DNA of 64,000 bases from the NCBI GenBank assembly GCA_965279005.1, contig CBDIHK010000029.1, positions 248,001 to 312,000 of the forward strand, in the 5' to 3' direction. The DNA is from Planctobacterium sp965279005. Lineage in GTDB: Bacteria > Pseudomonadota > Gammaproteobacteria > Enterobacterales > Alteromonadaceae. The translations under genes and the position numbers were made by a program. Below are positions 8,470-17,427 of this stretch, piece by piece; positions within the stretch are counted from its first letter, which is position 1; each line of letters begins with the position of its first letter. The notes beneath the pieces are model-generated. The model ran no database searches and was not told the origin of the DNA. It saw nothing but the letters and a program-made list of their open reading frames with translations.

Positions 8470-9548
8470 ATGTTATTCACACTAGGCGCAACAGCCTCGT
8501 TGGCTGTTTTTGCAGCCCTGCTAATACTCTGGCCGGAAAACTTTGGATACCGCAGATAAATGGATGGCCGGGTTATTTATTAATCTTTTTTTAATCTCTG
8601 GCGGGGTTGGCATGGAATATAGAGAATTGGCCAACTTCCCTTGTCTTTAGAATCTATGCAGGTGGCACCGGATTTATTGTGCTTCCTATCATGTTATTCC
8701 AGTACATTCTTGCCACTACTGCCCAGTTTCACCGTTACTATCTATTGTTGTTTCTGATCCCAGTATTTCACCTGTTTTATGCATACCTTTAACCACCTAT
8801 GGGGAGGACAAACTGATTTCGTATCAGGTTTTGTCGCCTCATATGGAATGGCTACATGGGCTCAATGGTTGGGTAATAGCTTGCTTTTGATGGGCATTAT
8901 TTTGCCATTGTGGTCTTTGTTGATACTAAAGAAATACCGAATTAAATTATCGAACAATATGGTTGATATTGAAGATTACACTTTATCGTGGGCAGCCTAC
9001 GTTCCATTGACGGGCATTGTTGGAACATGCATTTGTATAGTGGCGCTGGTTATCCTCGATGGTTCGCCAAAACATCGCATTTCAGATAGTCATTTGGGTC
9101 TTGGCCCTGCAAACAGTTGCTTTGGCATATTTCGCGATTAATCAAAGACGGCTTCCTCTTACTTCGGTCGAAAGTACCGTAAAACCTGCTACTGCCGATA
9201 ACTATGAGTATGTAATCAACAAATTAGAAGAAACTGTCCAGAAACATCACTGCTACCTAGAGGAAGAGTTTACACTCAAAAAACTGTCTGAGCAGTCTGG
9301 GCTTCCTGAGTATGACATTACCGATGCATTGTCAGCCTGGTAAAAGTAACTTCCGAAGTTTCATTAATCAGTTTAGGGTCAAACAAGCCAAGTTTTTGCT
9401 ATCACAGAGCAATAACAAGGATGAGCCAATACTGAACCTAGGGCTTAAAGCGGGCTTTCAATCAAAAGCCACATTCAATCGAGTATTCAAACAGCATGTC
9501 GGCCTGACCCCATCAGAATATAGAGAAAAAAGTAGCAATCCAGAATAA
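8470..9548 (+). pseudogene. AraC regulator with N-terminal membrane domain, multiply frameshifted
   Basis: Protein similarity runs through three frames in turn: TM helices from 8470, a switch near 8530, another near 8645, then near 8785, 9070 and 9340. The last part (about 9200-9548) is a clear AraC-type double helix-turn-helix with EEFTLKKLSEQSGLPEYDI, NQFRVKQAKFLLSQ and GFQSKATFNRVFKQHVGLTPSEYR. The intact ancestor would be a roughly 355-residue regulator with seven TM helices and a cytoplasmic DNA-binding domain. Five indels in about 1.1 kb with otherwise well-preserved protein sequence argue for recent loss or poor local sequence quality. Confidence 0.75.
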
Positions 9549-9594
9549 TGTTGTTTCTGCGACCTGCAAAATTGAAAGTCGCGGGACTAATGTT

Positions 9595-9676
9595 ATACCA
9601 ATCCCATTAAGCTCCGCTCCTGCAGGATTATTTATTTTTAGTGAAGTCAGTTATCCCTGACTGAAGGTGGGATTGG
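9595..9676. repeat. Nested inverted repeat between convergent genes
   Basis: Outer arms CCAATCCCA (9598-9606) and TGGGATTGG (9668-9676) are perfect 9-bp complements; an inner hairpin AGTCAG / CTGACT lies at 9645-9662. The left arm sits in the motif ATACCAATCCCATTAA that recurs in other intergenic gaps of this window. It lies between the broken AraC gene and the FG-GAP gene, which converge, so it may act as a bidirectional terminator or be a small mobile repeat. Confidence 0.55.
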
Positions 9677-9688
9677 CCGGATCTAGAC

Positions 9689-10981
9689 TCACTTGTGAAG
9701 TGTTGTTTTAGTTCTAACAGTTGGTAAAACACTACTGTTAACCTCTGATAGGCTATGACTCCCCAATACTTGTGTGTAAACGGCACCAGATTCTTTACCA
9801 TTAGCATCCTTATGCGGTGTTGCGATAACAGCAACATTGTTAGATAAGGCTAGGTTCCAGCCGAACCTGTCAGCGGGCAGACCATTGTTGGCGATGATCT
9901 TCGAGCTATAGTGCCAGTTTCCATCCTGTTTTTTGTACACATAAACGGCTCCAGAATCATTGCCATTCTCGTCATGATTCATTGCGCTAATGATGGCCGT
10001 ATCGCCGCTTATCGCAACACCGCGACCAAACCTATCGTCAGCTTTACCATCTGGTGATATCAATTTGGCTTGTTGATACCAAGTTGCCCCCTGTCGCACA
10101 AAAATATAAGCAGAACCAGCGTCGATACCTAGCTCCGCAATATCGTCCCGCCTTGCCGAAATCAATGCGGTGTTATCCCAGAGCGAGACCCTAACGCCAA
10201 ATATATCCGTTTCGCCCGCATCGGAAGCGACAAGTTTTGCTTGTTGTTGCCACTTCCCATCATCAAGCACATACACATAAGCTGCCCCAGCGTTTTCTGC
10301 TTTTTCATCATGTAAATCAGCGCCTATAAGCACAGTATTCCCATAAGCAGCTACGCTTATTCCAAACAAATCACCCGCAGCACCATCGCTCGCTACCAAT
10401 TTAGCTTGATAGCGCCATTGATCGCTTTCTCGCTTATAAATGTAAGCTGCCCCAGAGTCGAGACCAAGTGCATCGCTCTTAGGAGCTCCAATAATTAAAA
10501 ATTTTTCGGTGAGCGCAATAGTCTGGCCAAAAGAATCACCAGGCATTGCATCAGGTGCTGTGATGATCTGCGTCTGACCCCAGATGTTGGATTTACGCTC
10601 GAAAGAGACAACAGCACCAGAGTCTTCTCCTTTGTCGTCCCGATTGATGGCACCCAACATAGCAATATCTCCTTTTAATGCCACGTTGCCACCAAGTGTA
10701 TCTCCGGCAAAGAGCGGATCAGCAACAAGCTTGGCTTCTTGTTGCCACCCGTTACTCCCTAGAACATAGACATAAGCTGCTCCGGCATCAATGGCATTAT
10801 CGATATCGGCTTTAAATGCACCAACCAACACAGTTGAGCCATCTATAGCAGCGCTAAAGCCAAAATAGTCTCCTGCCTTACCATCATCTGCTAAAATCAC
10901 ATCCTGCGTTGCATAGCTATAACCTGCCATCAGTACAAGGATCACAAAGCTGTAGTGCTTTAGTTTATACATTAATTCCAT
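9689..10981 (-). CDS. Secreted FG-GAP repeat beta-propeller protein
   Basis: A 430-residue protein beginning at the ATG at 10981 with AGAGGAA just upstream. It has a Sec signal peptide (hydrophobic core FVILVLMAGYS, cleavage near ATQDV) and about seven repeats of roughly 52 residues. Each repeat contains a D.FG.....G...LIGA..D.......GAAYVY pattern with Asp-rich loops, the calcium-binding FG-GAP layout of integrin-type propellers. Such proteins are exported and usually bind ligands or other proteins at the surface. It converges on the AraC remnant and has no enzymatic domain. Confidence 0.85.
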   Translation of the reverse strand: MELMYKLKHYSFVILVLMAGYSYATQDVILADDGKAGDYFGFSAAIDGSTVLVGAFKADIDNAIDAGAAYVYVLGSNGWQQEAKLVADPLFAGDTLGGNVALKGDIAMLGAINRDDKGEDSGAVVSFERKSNIWGQTQIITAPDAMPGDSFGQTIALTEKFLIIGAPKSDALGLDSGAAYIYKRESDQWRYQAKLVASDGAAGDLFGISVAAYGNTVLIGADLHDEKAENAGAAYVYVLDDGKWQQQAKLVASDAGETDIFGVRVSLWDNTALISARRDDIAELGIDAGSAYIFVRQGATWYQQAKLISPDGKADDRFGRGVAISGDTAIISAMNHDENGNDSGAVYVYKKQDGNWHYSSKIIANNGLPADRFGWNLALSNNVAVIATPHKDANGKESGAVYTQVLGSHSLSEVNSSVLPTVRTKTTLHK

Positions 10982-11051
10982 CCGTTCCTCTCTATACATT
11001 TTGCCCCAAAACATTGGGGAATAACTAAAAGCTGTTCACATGCACATGCAG

Positions 11052-12003
11052 TTACTCAAGTTTTCCCGTCATATCGTAGTAGTGTGTAGTCACCATTCTG
11101 TCGGTGGTAATAAAAGCCCAGCTCCACTGCTTTGTGTAAAGGTTTAAAGGATCAAGCGCCTTAATCGCCTCCAAGGAGAGACCTTGTTCTACTAGTGCTT
11201 TAATGATGTTATGCGTCTCTTGCAACATTCCTATGCTGGCTTCTAAATCATCCATGGTTGCTATTGGGCCGTGTCCGGCGATAATTTTTGTGTCTTCATC
11301 TGCGACTTCAAGCACTTTCCTGATGCCCGCAATGAAACCTGTAACAGAGCCACCATTATCAATATCGATGAAAAGGGAAGCGTTGGGTAAATACGAGGTC
11401 ACCGGCATGTATTACATTGGCTTCCTTGAAAAAGACAAAGAGGTCGCTATTGGTGTGGGCATTAGGCGTGTGGTACAGCGCTATGCTTTGTCCATTCATG
11501 GCTATTGTGGTCTCTTCTGTGACGTCAACGGTAGGGAAATAGTGCCGTGTAAACGTGGGTGCTTCGCGGCCGAGCATTTTGATTGCTCCCGGCTTTGCAA
11601 AATATCGACGCACATTGGGATGCGCCAAAATGATGGCACCGCGTTGTTTAAAATACGCATTTCCCCTGACATGATCCCGATGGAAATGTGTGTTGAGGAT
11701 AAGGTTTACCTCGCGATTATTGGATAGTTGCTTTTGGGTACTATCAATCAGTTCGACTAGATGCTCCATTTGCGTGTCAACCATGAATACCCCCTCTTCA
11801 CCAATCAACACTGCCACGTTGCCCGAGCGATCGGTCCTTAGTTGAAAAATACCGCTGCCGAGGTCGGTCACTTTGATATCAAAGCCTTTGTGTTTATCGT
11901 GGTTGTGTGCTTTCGCAACACCGACAAATGCAAAACAGGTTGTGATAATTAGCGCCAACAGGCCGAACCTGTAAGAGGGCAATAAATGTGTTAGCGATCC
12001 CAT
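11052..12003 (-). pseudogene. Exported MBL-fold metallohydrolase with a frameshift
   Basis: The ATG at 12003 follows AGGA by 6 bp. The first frame gives a signal peptide, the beta-lactamase-fold core with the metal site NTHFHRDHVRGN (HxHxDH), a further His in LYHTPNAHTNSD and an Asp in VIHAGDLVF, and then stops at 11359. The downstream frame resumes with IDIDNGGSVTGFIAGIRKV and the last metal His in IIAGHGPI, and runs to 11052. The switch falls at a CCCTTTT run near 11370, so one base is lost or gained. With the frame restored the protein would have about 315 residues and all zinc ligands, resembling subclass-B3-like or SoxH-type hydrolases. The short homopolymer makes a sequencing error a fair alternative. 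Confidence 0.75.
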
Positions 12004-12367
12004 TTACATTCCTTTTGTTGCTTGCTGATGAGTGCATTTTGCCCTGCGCTGTTGGCAAATGAGTTTGCATAGCATCGGATGAACCCTATTCTTGTGAATA
12101 GCGCTAAAATACAGAGCCTCTGCGCATTGCGCCGCCCTATCTGATTGCTGTATTGGACATAACTTGAGTTCATTGTGTATCTGCTTGAACTAGCGGATAA
12201 GTTGGGGAAAGCCTAGTTTGCGTGCGTTAAATTCTCCTTTGGCAAGGATTAAATAAACTTAATGTTCTAAAACCTGTAATTTAACGTTATGGATTTATTG
12301 TGGTTAAACTCACTTAGTTGAGCCATTTGTTAAGTTAAAAATTATGGGGGAATATCTATAGAGCCAT
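12004..12367. other. Intergenic promoter region
   Basis: About 360 bp with no convincing gene; the 60-codon minus-strand frame in it lacks any protein-like character. It should contain the promoters of the divergent hydrolase and two-component genes. The AT-rich 12240-12367 stretch directly before the response-regulator ATG is the likely promoter, and GGGGGA near 12344 is at usable but long distance from the start. Confidence 0.4.
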
Positions 12368-13054
12368 ATGAATATCTTATTGATAGAAGATGACAAACTA
12401 ATAGCCGACTATATTTGCAAAGGCTTCAAACAAGCAGGGCACAATATAGAGTGGATCGAAGACGGGAAAGTTGGATTTACACTGGCTGTCGAGCAAGAAT
12501 TTGATGTCTGTATTGTCGATAGAATGCTACCTGCATTGGATGGACTAGCAATTATAAGAGGATTACGCGCTATCAACAATGTAACCCCAGTGATTGTTCT
12601 TTCTGCTCTATCTGATATTGATGAGCGCGTGGAAGGTTTAACTGCAGGTGCCGATGATTATTTGGTAAAACCTTTTGCGTTTAGAGAGCTTGAGGCCAGG
12701 GTTAACATACTGGGCAATCGCCGCAAATCAGAACAGGTAACCGAAACTACAACGATTCAGTTTGAAGACATTCAATTAGATTTCATCACCAGGGAAGCGA
12801 TAGTAAACGGCAGCAAAATAGCGCTAAAAGCTAAAGAATTTGGGCTACTAGAAACGCTAATTAGAAAACCTGGCAGACCATTTTCCAGAACCATGATAAT
12901 GGAAAAAGTCTGGGGATATAACTTCGACACACATACCAATGTTATTGATGTCCATATCAGCAACTTGCGGAAAAAAATTGAAACTACTGGTTCGTGTTGC
13001 CACATAAAAACAGTGCGAGGTGTTGGCTACGCTTTGGAAAGAGTAAAGTTTTGA
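12368..13054 (+). CDS. OmpR-family response regulator (QseB/PmrA type)
   Basis: A 228-residue regulator: receiver domain with LIEDDKL, phosphoacceptor Asp51 in CIVDRMLPALDG and Lys in DYLVKPFAFRELE; winged-helix domain with FSRTMIMEKVWGYNFDTHTN, VIDVHISNLRKKI and KTVRGVGYAL. The HTNVIDVHI wording is typical of the QseB/PmrA/CusR group. Its last codons overlap the TTG start of the sensor-kinase gene (TTGA), showing coupled translation. Confidence 0.92.
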   Translation: MNILLIEDDKLIADYICKGFKQAGHNIEWIEDGKVGFTLAVEQEFDVCIVDRMLPALDGLAIIRGLRAINNVTPVIVLSALSDIDERVEGLTAGADDYLVKPFAFRELEARVNILGNRRKSEQVTETTTIQFEDIQLDFITREAIVNGSKIALKAKEFGLLETLIRKPGRPFSRTMIMEKVWGYNFDTHTNVIDVHISNLRKKIETTGSCCHIKTVRGVGYALERVKF

Positions 13055-14391
13055 ATAGCTACATTGCAAAACTTAACCTGATTTACGTTGGCATTTGTCT
13101 AGCCATGCTCTTATTGCTTTTTCCTATTTACAAGGAAATTGAGTCGCAGCAAGAAGACGAAATTCAAAATATACTCATGCCAGACTGCCCCTACTGCGAG
13201 CTTCGTGAACTGTTCATTAAGGAAGGAGCTGCTGCCTTAGAGCGCCATTTAAGCAATGATCCAAAGTGGATATATTTCAAATTTGTAGACGCTAATGAAA
13301 TTGAACAGGTATCGCCGTCACCGTGGCTGACAGGTGAAGTGAAAGAAGCTGCCTCCTTGATAAGTCCGGATCGGCGCTATGTTACCTATAGCATTAATCC
13401 ATCTGCGGGCAAGAAAGTAAGCCTTGTATATTTGGATCTCGATAGTTACTTGATTGTTGAGGAGCATCTATCTGAAGCTCAAAATACAATCGATGAAGTC
13501 GCTGCCAAGGTGAATAGCTCCCTGTCATTAGCCCTACTAATTAGCTTACTTATCCTATTGTTATTCTTAGCTTTAACACTGTATATATCCAGGAAAATAT
13601 ATAAAAAAATTAACGACATTAGCGTGATTTCTGAAACCATTAAAAATACTGGGGATTTATCCAATAGGATCCCGATAGACAATGACAACAATGAATTCAA
13701 CCGCTTGGCAAAACAATTAAATGGAATGTTTGAGACAGTCGAGCATAAAGTGAATGACATACGCAACATATCGAACACGCTGGCGCATGAACTCAAAACA
13801 CCTTTAACGCAACTCAGCCACCAAATTGAGGCCCTGCACATTCCCCATGAAGAGTACTTGATATTGAGGGATAGTGCGCAAAAGGCAAATGATGTATTTA
13901 ATTCGATATTGCGAATAGCCCATTTGGAGAGTGGTAGTGCCCGTATTATAAAAACGCCTGAAAACATAGAAGACATCCTCTCAGATGCGATTGAGTTGCT
14001 CACTCCGCTATCAGAATTGAAAAACCAACACATTCATATCGATATAGAGCCTGCCACTGCCAATGTGGATAAAAGGCTTATTTCTCAGGCTGTTATTAAC
14101 CTGCTAGACAATGCCATTAAATACTCGCCTGATGACGCAGAAATTAATATTTATAGTCGGGTGAACAAACAGAAGTTAGTCATTTCAATAAGCAATACCG
14201 GAACAGTTGTCCCTCAGGATGAACTTCATGAGCTCAAGCACCGATTTAAACGGGGCGCCAGCACTCGAGAAAATGACGGATTAGGTTTAGGTTTAGCGCT
14301 GGTAGAAGCCATTGCGGTAGCACATAATGGCAGCCTTACATTAGCGTCTGCAAAGAATAAATTTGAGGCAAATTTAACTGTAATAGTGTAA
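13051..14391 (+). CDS. Sensor histidine kinase with a periplasmic CxxC site
   Basis: The natural start is the TTG at 13051, within the stop of the regulator gene and behind GAGTAAAG; the frame is open further upstream only because it overlaps the regulator. The protein has TM1 (about 8-26), a small periplasmic domain (27-155) containing DCPYC (Cys46, Cys49), TM2 (156-178), HAMP, phosphoacceptor NTLAHELKTPLTQL (His246), and a HATPase domain with NLLDNAIKYS and DGLGLGLALVEAI. It phosphorylates the partner regulator. The CPYC motif resembles thioredoxin-like or metal-binding sites, so a redox or metal signal is possible, but that is inference. The upstream gap links it to an MBL-fold gene on the other strand. 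Confidence 0.9.
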   Translation: MNSYIAKLNLIYVGICLAMLLLLFPIYKEIESQQEDEIQNILMPDCPYCELRELFIKEGAAALERHLSNDPKWIYFKFVDANEIEQVSPSPWLTGEVKEAASLISPDRRYVTYSINPSAGKKVSLVYLDLDSYLIVEEHLSEAQNTIDEVAAKVNSSLSLALLISLLILLLFLALTLYISRKIYKKINDISVISETIKNTGDLSNRIPIDNDNNEFNRLAKQLNGMFETVEHKVNDIRNISNTLAHELKTPLTQLSHQIEALHIPHEEYLILRDSAQKANDVFNSILRIAHLESGSARIIKTPENIEDILSDAIELLTPLSELKNQHIHIDIEPATANVDKRLISQAVINLLDNAIKYSPDDAEINIYSRVNKQKLVISISNTGTVVPQDELHELKHRFKRGASTRENDGLGLGLALVEAIAVAHNGSLTLASAKNKFEANLTVIV

Positions 14392-14640
14392 TTCCCAGGG
14401 GAACCTGACGTTATAATTTGAACTGAATCGAGCATGTGCAAAAATCAGTATCAGTAGATTAAATGCAATAGCCGCCTTAATCCTCTGCTACCACACATTA
14501 AACCCACTTTTTGGTTGTTTTTGCTGCTTGGCAAATGGCCTTATTCAGTTTCAAACATAAAAATTGTAGGAATTGCATTACATCTTGCCGATGTCCTGTA
14601 CAATCGCGCCGTCAATTAAATCAACTTGGAAATACAGCCT

Positions 14641-16236
14641 GTGATCACCACTGCAAATATCACCATGCAATTTGGTTCTGCGCCATTGTTTGAAAACATC
14701 TCGGTCAAATTTGGCAATGGTAATCGCTATGGCCTTATCGGCGCCAATGGCTGCGGCAAATCCACCTTTATGAAAATCCTCAGCGGCAAACTCACGCCAA
14801 GCTCGGGCAATGTTAGCTATGGTGCCGGGGAGCGTTTGGGTATTTTGAGCCAGGATCAGTTCGCCTTTGAAGACTTTTCCGTCATCGATACTGTCATCAT
14901 GGGGCACACCGAGCTTTGGGCCGTGAAAAAAGAACGCGACCGCATCTACTCTTTGCCGGAAATGAGCGAAGAAGACGGCATGAAGGTAGCCGATTTGGAA
15001 ACCGAATTTGCAGAAATGGGCGGCTACGAAGCAGATTCTGCTGCCGGTGAATTGCTGCTTGGCGTGGGTATCCCCACCGAACAGCATTACGGCTTGATGA
15101 GTGAAGTGGCACCCGGCTGGAAACTGCGGGTATTGTTGGCGCAGGCGTTGTTTTCAGATCCCGATTTTTTGTTGTTGGATGAGCCAACTAACAACCTGGA
15201 TATAGATACCATCCGCTGGTTGGAAACCACACTCAACCAGCGCGAATCCACCATGATCATCATATCGCACGACCGTCACTTCCTGAATTCGGTTTGTACC
15301 CATATGGCAGACTTGGATTACGGCGAGCTCAGGGTTTATCCAGGTAACTATGACGAATACATGCTTGCAGCCACCCAGGCCAGGGCGCGTATGTTAGCGG
15401 ATAACGCCAAGAAAAAAGCCCAAATCGATGAATTAAAAACCTTTGTGGCGCGCTTCTCAGCCAATGCCTCCAAAGCACGCCAGGCCACATCCCGTCAAAA
15501 ACAAATGGAAAAAATCAAATTAGAAGAAGTGAAAGCGTCTAGCCGGGTTAACCCGTTTATCCGCTTTGAGCAGGAAAAGAAATTATTTAGGAATGCGCTT
15601 GAGATCACTAACCTAAGCAAAGGCTTCGACGAAGGACCATTGTTTAAAGGACTCAATTTTATCTTTGAAGTAGGCGAACGCGTCGCCATTATTGGCGAAA
15701 ACGGCGCCGGTAAAACTACCCTAATGCGCTGCTTGCAGGGTGATCTTGAGCCGGATACCGGCGAAGTGAAATGGTCAGAAAATAACAAGATTGGTTATTA
15801 CGCCCAGGATCACTCCAGCGACTTTGAATCTGAGTTAAACCTGTTTGACTGGATGAGCCAGTGGCGCCGCGAAGGCGATGATGAGCAAACCATCCGCAGT
15901 TTCCTTGGCCGTATGTTGTTTTCAGCCGACGACATTAAAAAAACAGTGAATGTCCTATCTGGTGGTGAACAAGGCCGCATGTTATTCGGCAAAATAATGA
16001 TGGCCATGCCCAATATCCTGTTGATGGATGAACCCACCAACCACCTGGATATGGAATCCATCGAGTCATTAAACATCGCCCTTGAAGCCTACCAAGGCAC
16101 CTTGTTTTTCATCTCCCACGACCGTGAATTTGTCTCTTCACTGGCCAACCGCATTTTGGAAATCAAAGACGGTGTGGTCACTGACTTCCACGGTACTTAT
16201 GACGAATTCCTGGCCAGCAAAGGCGTGGATGTTTGA
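14641..16236 (+). CDS. ybiT: ABC-F ATPase YbiT
   Basis: A 531-residue protein with two ABC cassettes and no membrane segment, matching E. coli YbiT nearly end to end in layout and length (530 residues). Cassette 1: Walker A GANGCGKST, signature LMSEVAPGWKLRV, Walker B DFLLLDEPTNNLD. Then a helical linker (YDEYMLAATQARARMLADN). Cassette 2: Walker A GENGAGKTT, signature LSGGEQGRMLF, Walker B NILLMDEPTNHLD. The GTG at 14641 is chosen because YbiT proteins start right before ANITMQFG; an upstream TTG would add five residues. ABC-F proteins act on ribosomes, modulating translation at the E site; YbiT's exact role is only partly known. The signature of cassette 1 is degenerate, as in other YbiT proteins. 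Confidence 0.93.
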   Translation: MITTANITMQFGSAPLFENISVKFGNGNRYGLIGANGCGKSTFMKILSGKLTPSSGNVSYGAGERLGILSQDQFAFEDFSVIDTVIMGHTELWAVKKERDRIYSLPEMSEEDGMKVADLETEFAEMGGYEADSAAGELLLGVGIPTEQHYGLMSEVAPGWKLRVLLAQALFSDPDFLLLDEPTNNLDIDTIRWLETTLNQRESTMIIISHDRHFLNSVCTHMADLDYGELRVYPGNYDEYMLAATQARARMLADNAKKKAQIDELKTFVARFSANASKARQATSRQKQMEKIKLEEVKASSRVNPFIRFEQEKKLFRNALEITNLSKGFDEGPLFKGLNFIFEVGERVAIIGENGAGKTTLMRCLQGDLEPDTGEVKWSENNKIGYYAQDHSSDFESELNLFDWMSQWRREGDDEQTIRSFLGRMLFSADDIKKTVNVLSGGEQGRMLFGKIMMAMPNILLMDEPTNHLDMESIESLNIALEAYQGTLFFISHDREFVSSLANRILEIKDGVVTDFHGTYDEFLASKGVDV

Positions 16237-16271
16237 ATTAAAAATTTGTAGTTGTTTAAATTCGCGAGCTT

Positions 16272-16613
16272 TTAAAGCTGGCATTTAATTTCTATAAAAC
16301 GGGATTTTAATTTGACAAGTAAATTAATTTCAAACAACAGCTTTTTGAGATCCTGTCTTGAATCAATAACTAGTAATAGGATCACGGTTCTCGTTGATTC
16401 GTCAATGCGGAAAAACACAATGTTATGATCGTCTACCAATAGTTGTCGATATTCGGTTAATCCCAGTTCCAACAGCCTGTCGCTTTGTGGTGCCGAATAT
16501 GGATTACTTGGCAGCTGTTTTTTGATCTTTGCTTTGATGGTTTGTTTAGCTTCGATAGCAACCGCCTGATTAAACTTCCGCGTTAAGAACGATTCCAGCT
16601 TTTTTAAACACAA
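16272..16613 (-). CDS. RelE/ParE-type toxin, 5' end next to a MITE-like element
   Basis: A 113-residue frame with the RelE/ParE toxin pattern: basic helices (AKQTIKAKIKKQLPSNPYS), the strand pair LGLTEYRQLLVDDHNIVFFRI and the C-terminal strand VILLLVIDSRQDL. In the family this fold either cuts ribosome-bound mRNA or poisons gyrase; which one cannot be told here. The start is a TTG at 16613, only about 27 bp from the end of an inverted-repeat element; the frame has a TAA just beyond. The true start may therefore have been altered by the insertion. Its antitoxin is the Phd-type gene on the far side of the element. Confidence 0.6.
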   Translation of the reverse strand: MCLKKLESFLTRKFNQAVAIEAKQTIKAKIKKQLPSNPYSAPQSDRLLELGLTEYRQLLVDDHNIVFFRIDESTRTVILLLVIDSRQDLKKLLFEINLLVKLKSRFIEIKCQL

Positions 16614-16639
16614 TTTAAAGACAGGTGTTGCCTTTATTT

Positions 16640-16903
16640 ATACCGATTCCATTAATGATTTACTCACTCAGCGCAGCCTCAGGGACTCAAGTTCAAGGCG
16701 CACGAATGAAGTAATACTGGTGGTCTTTTGAACTTCGTGCAACACAGAAATTGTGTTCCTGAGGTGCGTCTTCGATGGGTTTGAAAAGGGGCTATTCAGC
16801 ATTACATATTCTTAATTTAGATCCGCTAGAGCAACAAACACTCGCTTTGTCTAATCCCTTTTCAAATCCCACTGAGTGAACAAATCATTATTGGAGTCGG
16901 TAT
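16640..16903. mobile_element. MITE-like inverted-repeat element, about 264 bp
   Basis: The ends are near-perfect inverted repeats: 16640-16661 begins ATACCGATTCCATTAATG and the complement of 16882-16903 begins ATACCGACTCCAATAATG, with similarity continuing into a shared TCACTCAG. The interior has no open frame but further hairpins, such as GCACGAA / TTCGTGC and AACACA / TGTGTT around 16698-16760. A TTA on either side could be a target duplication. It encodes no transposase and would need one in trans. It separates the Phd-type antitoxin from the toxin gene. Confidence 0.75.
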
Positions 16904-16908
16904 TATAA

Positions 16909-17136
16909 TTAGTCGCCATCGAATACGTCATCCAAGTCCATCAACGCGGTCTGGTTGGCACTGCGCTCTGACAAATTTATAAGCTTTAACAAGGCTATGG
17001 TTTGTTGTTGTTCTTCATAGTCTTCAGCATCCTGAAGCACAAACTTGGGCTTACCATTTTGCGTCACCAATATAGGGTTATCTACCTCAAGGTGATTGGC
17101 GTGTTCTTTCATGTAGGAAACAGTGTGAGTTTTCAT
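16909..17136 (-). CDS. Phd/YefM-type antitoxin
   Basis: A 75-residue protein. The N-terminus KTHTVSYMKEHANHL plus NPILVTQNGKPKFVLQDAEDYE is the classic Phd/YefM DNA-binding half (dimer that represses its own operon); the C-terminal part would wrap the toxin. I start at the ATG at 17136; a TTG four codons earlier is also open. The gene ends 5 bp from the MITE-like element, beyond which lies the toxin, so co-transcription now has to pass through about 260 bp of hairpin-rich sequence. Confidence 0.8.
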   Translation of the reverse strand: MKTHTVSYMKEHANHLEVDNPILVTQNGKPKFVLQDAEDYEEQQQTIALLKLINLSERSANQTALMDLDDVFDGD

Positions 17137-17257
17137 CAGTTTCTTCAATGGCCTAAATATAGGCTTATTATAGTCTGTTCAGCGAAAGATAAACAAATAC
17201 CAAAACTTTGCCTTACCTTAAACCGAACACCTATATCCCACCCTATCTACTCCTTCG

Positions 17258-17288
17258 TTTTCGAAAATAATTTTTGATTTCGTAAATC
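17258..17288 (+). promoter_or_regulatory. Candidate upstream activator sites
   Basis: Two short palindromes, TTTTCGAAAA (17258-17267) and GATTTCGTAAATC (17276-17288), lie about 75-105 bp upstream of the predicted start site of the sigma-54 promoter, a normal distance for enhancer-binding proteins. They differ in sequence, so at most one may be the true regulator site. Low confidence. Confidence 0.3.
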
Positions 17289-17337
17289 GTTTTTGCAGCT
17301 TAAAAAATAAAAATCAATAAATTCAAACAGTTATAAT

Positions 17338-17354
17338 TTGGCACGGCCTTCGCT
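17338..17354 (+). promoter_or_regulatory. Sigma-54 (-24/-12) promoter of the efflux operon
   Basis: TTGGCACG followed by GCCT and TCGCT gives the invariant GG (17340-17341) and GC (17352-17353) exactly 10 bp apart, and the -24 half equals the consensus TTGGCACG. It lies 74 bp before the first gene of the operon, whose last two genes encode an NtrC-type activator and its kinase. The -12 half differs from TTGCW at one base. Confidence 0.75.
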
Positions 17355-17427
17355 ATTACGATGCTATGAAACGGCTTCCCGATGACGTTGGGAAGCATAA
17401 AACACTTAGCATAGTTAGGAGGCAGCA

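Noticed and set aside
11991..12173. 60-codon minus-strand frame upstream of the MBL-fold gene
   Set aside because: It overlaps the start of the hydrolase, has no ribosome site and an unconvincing composition; it is more likely promoter sequence.
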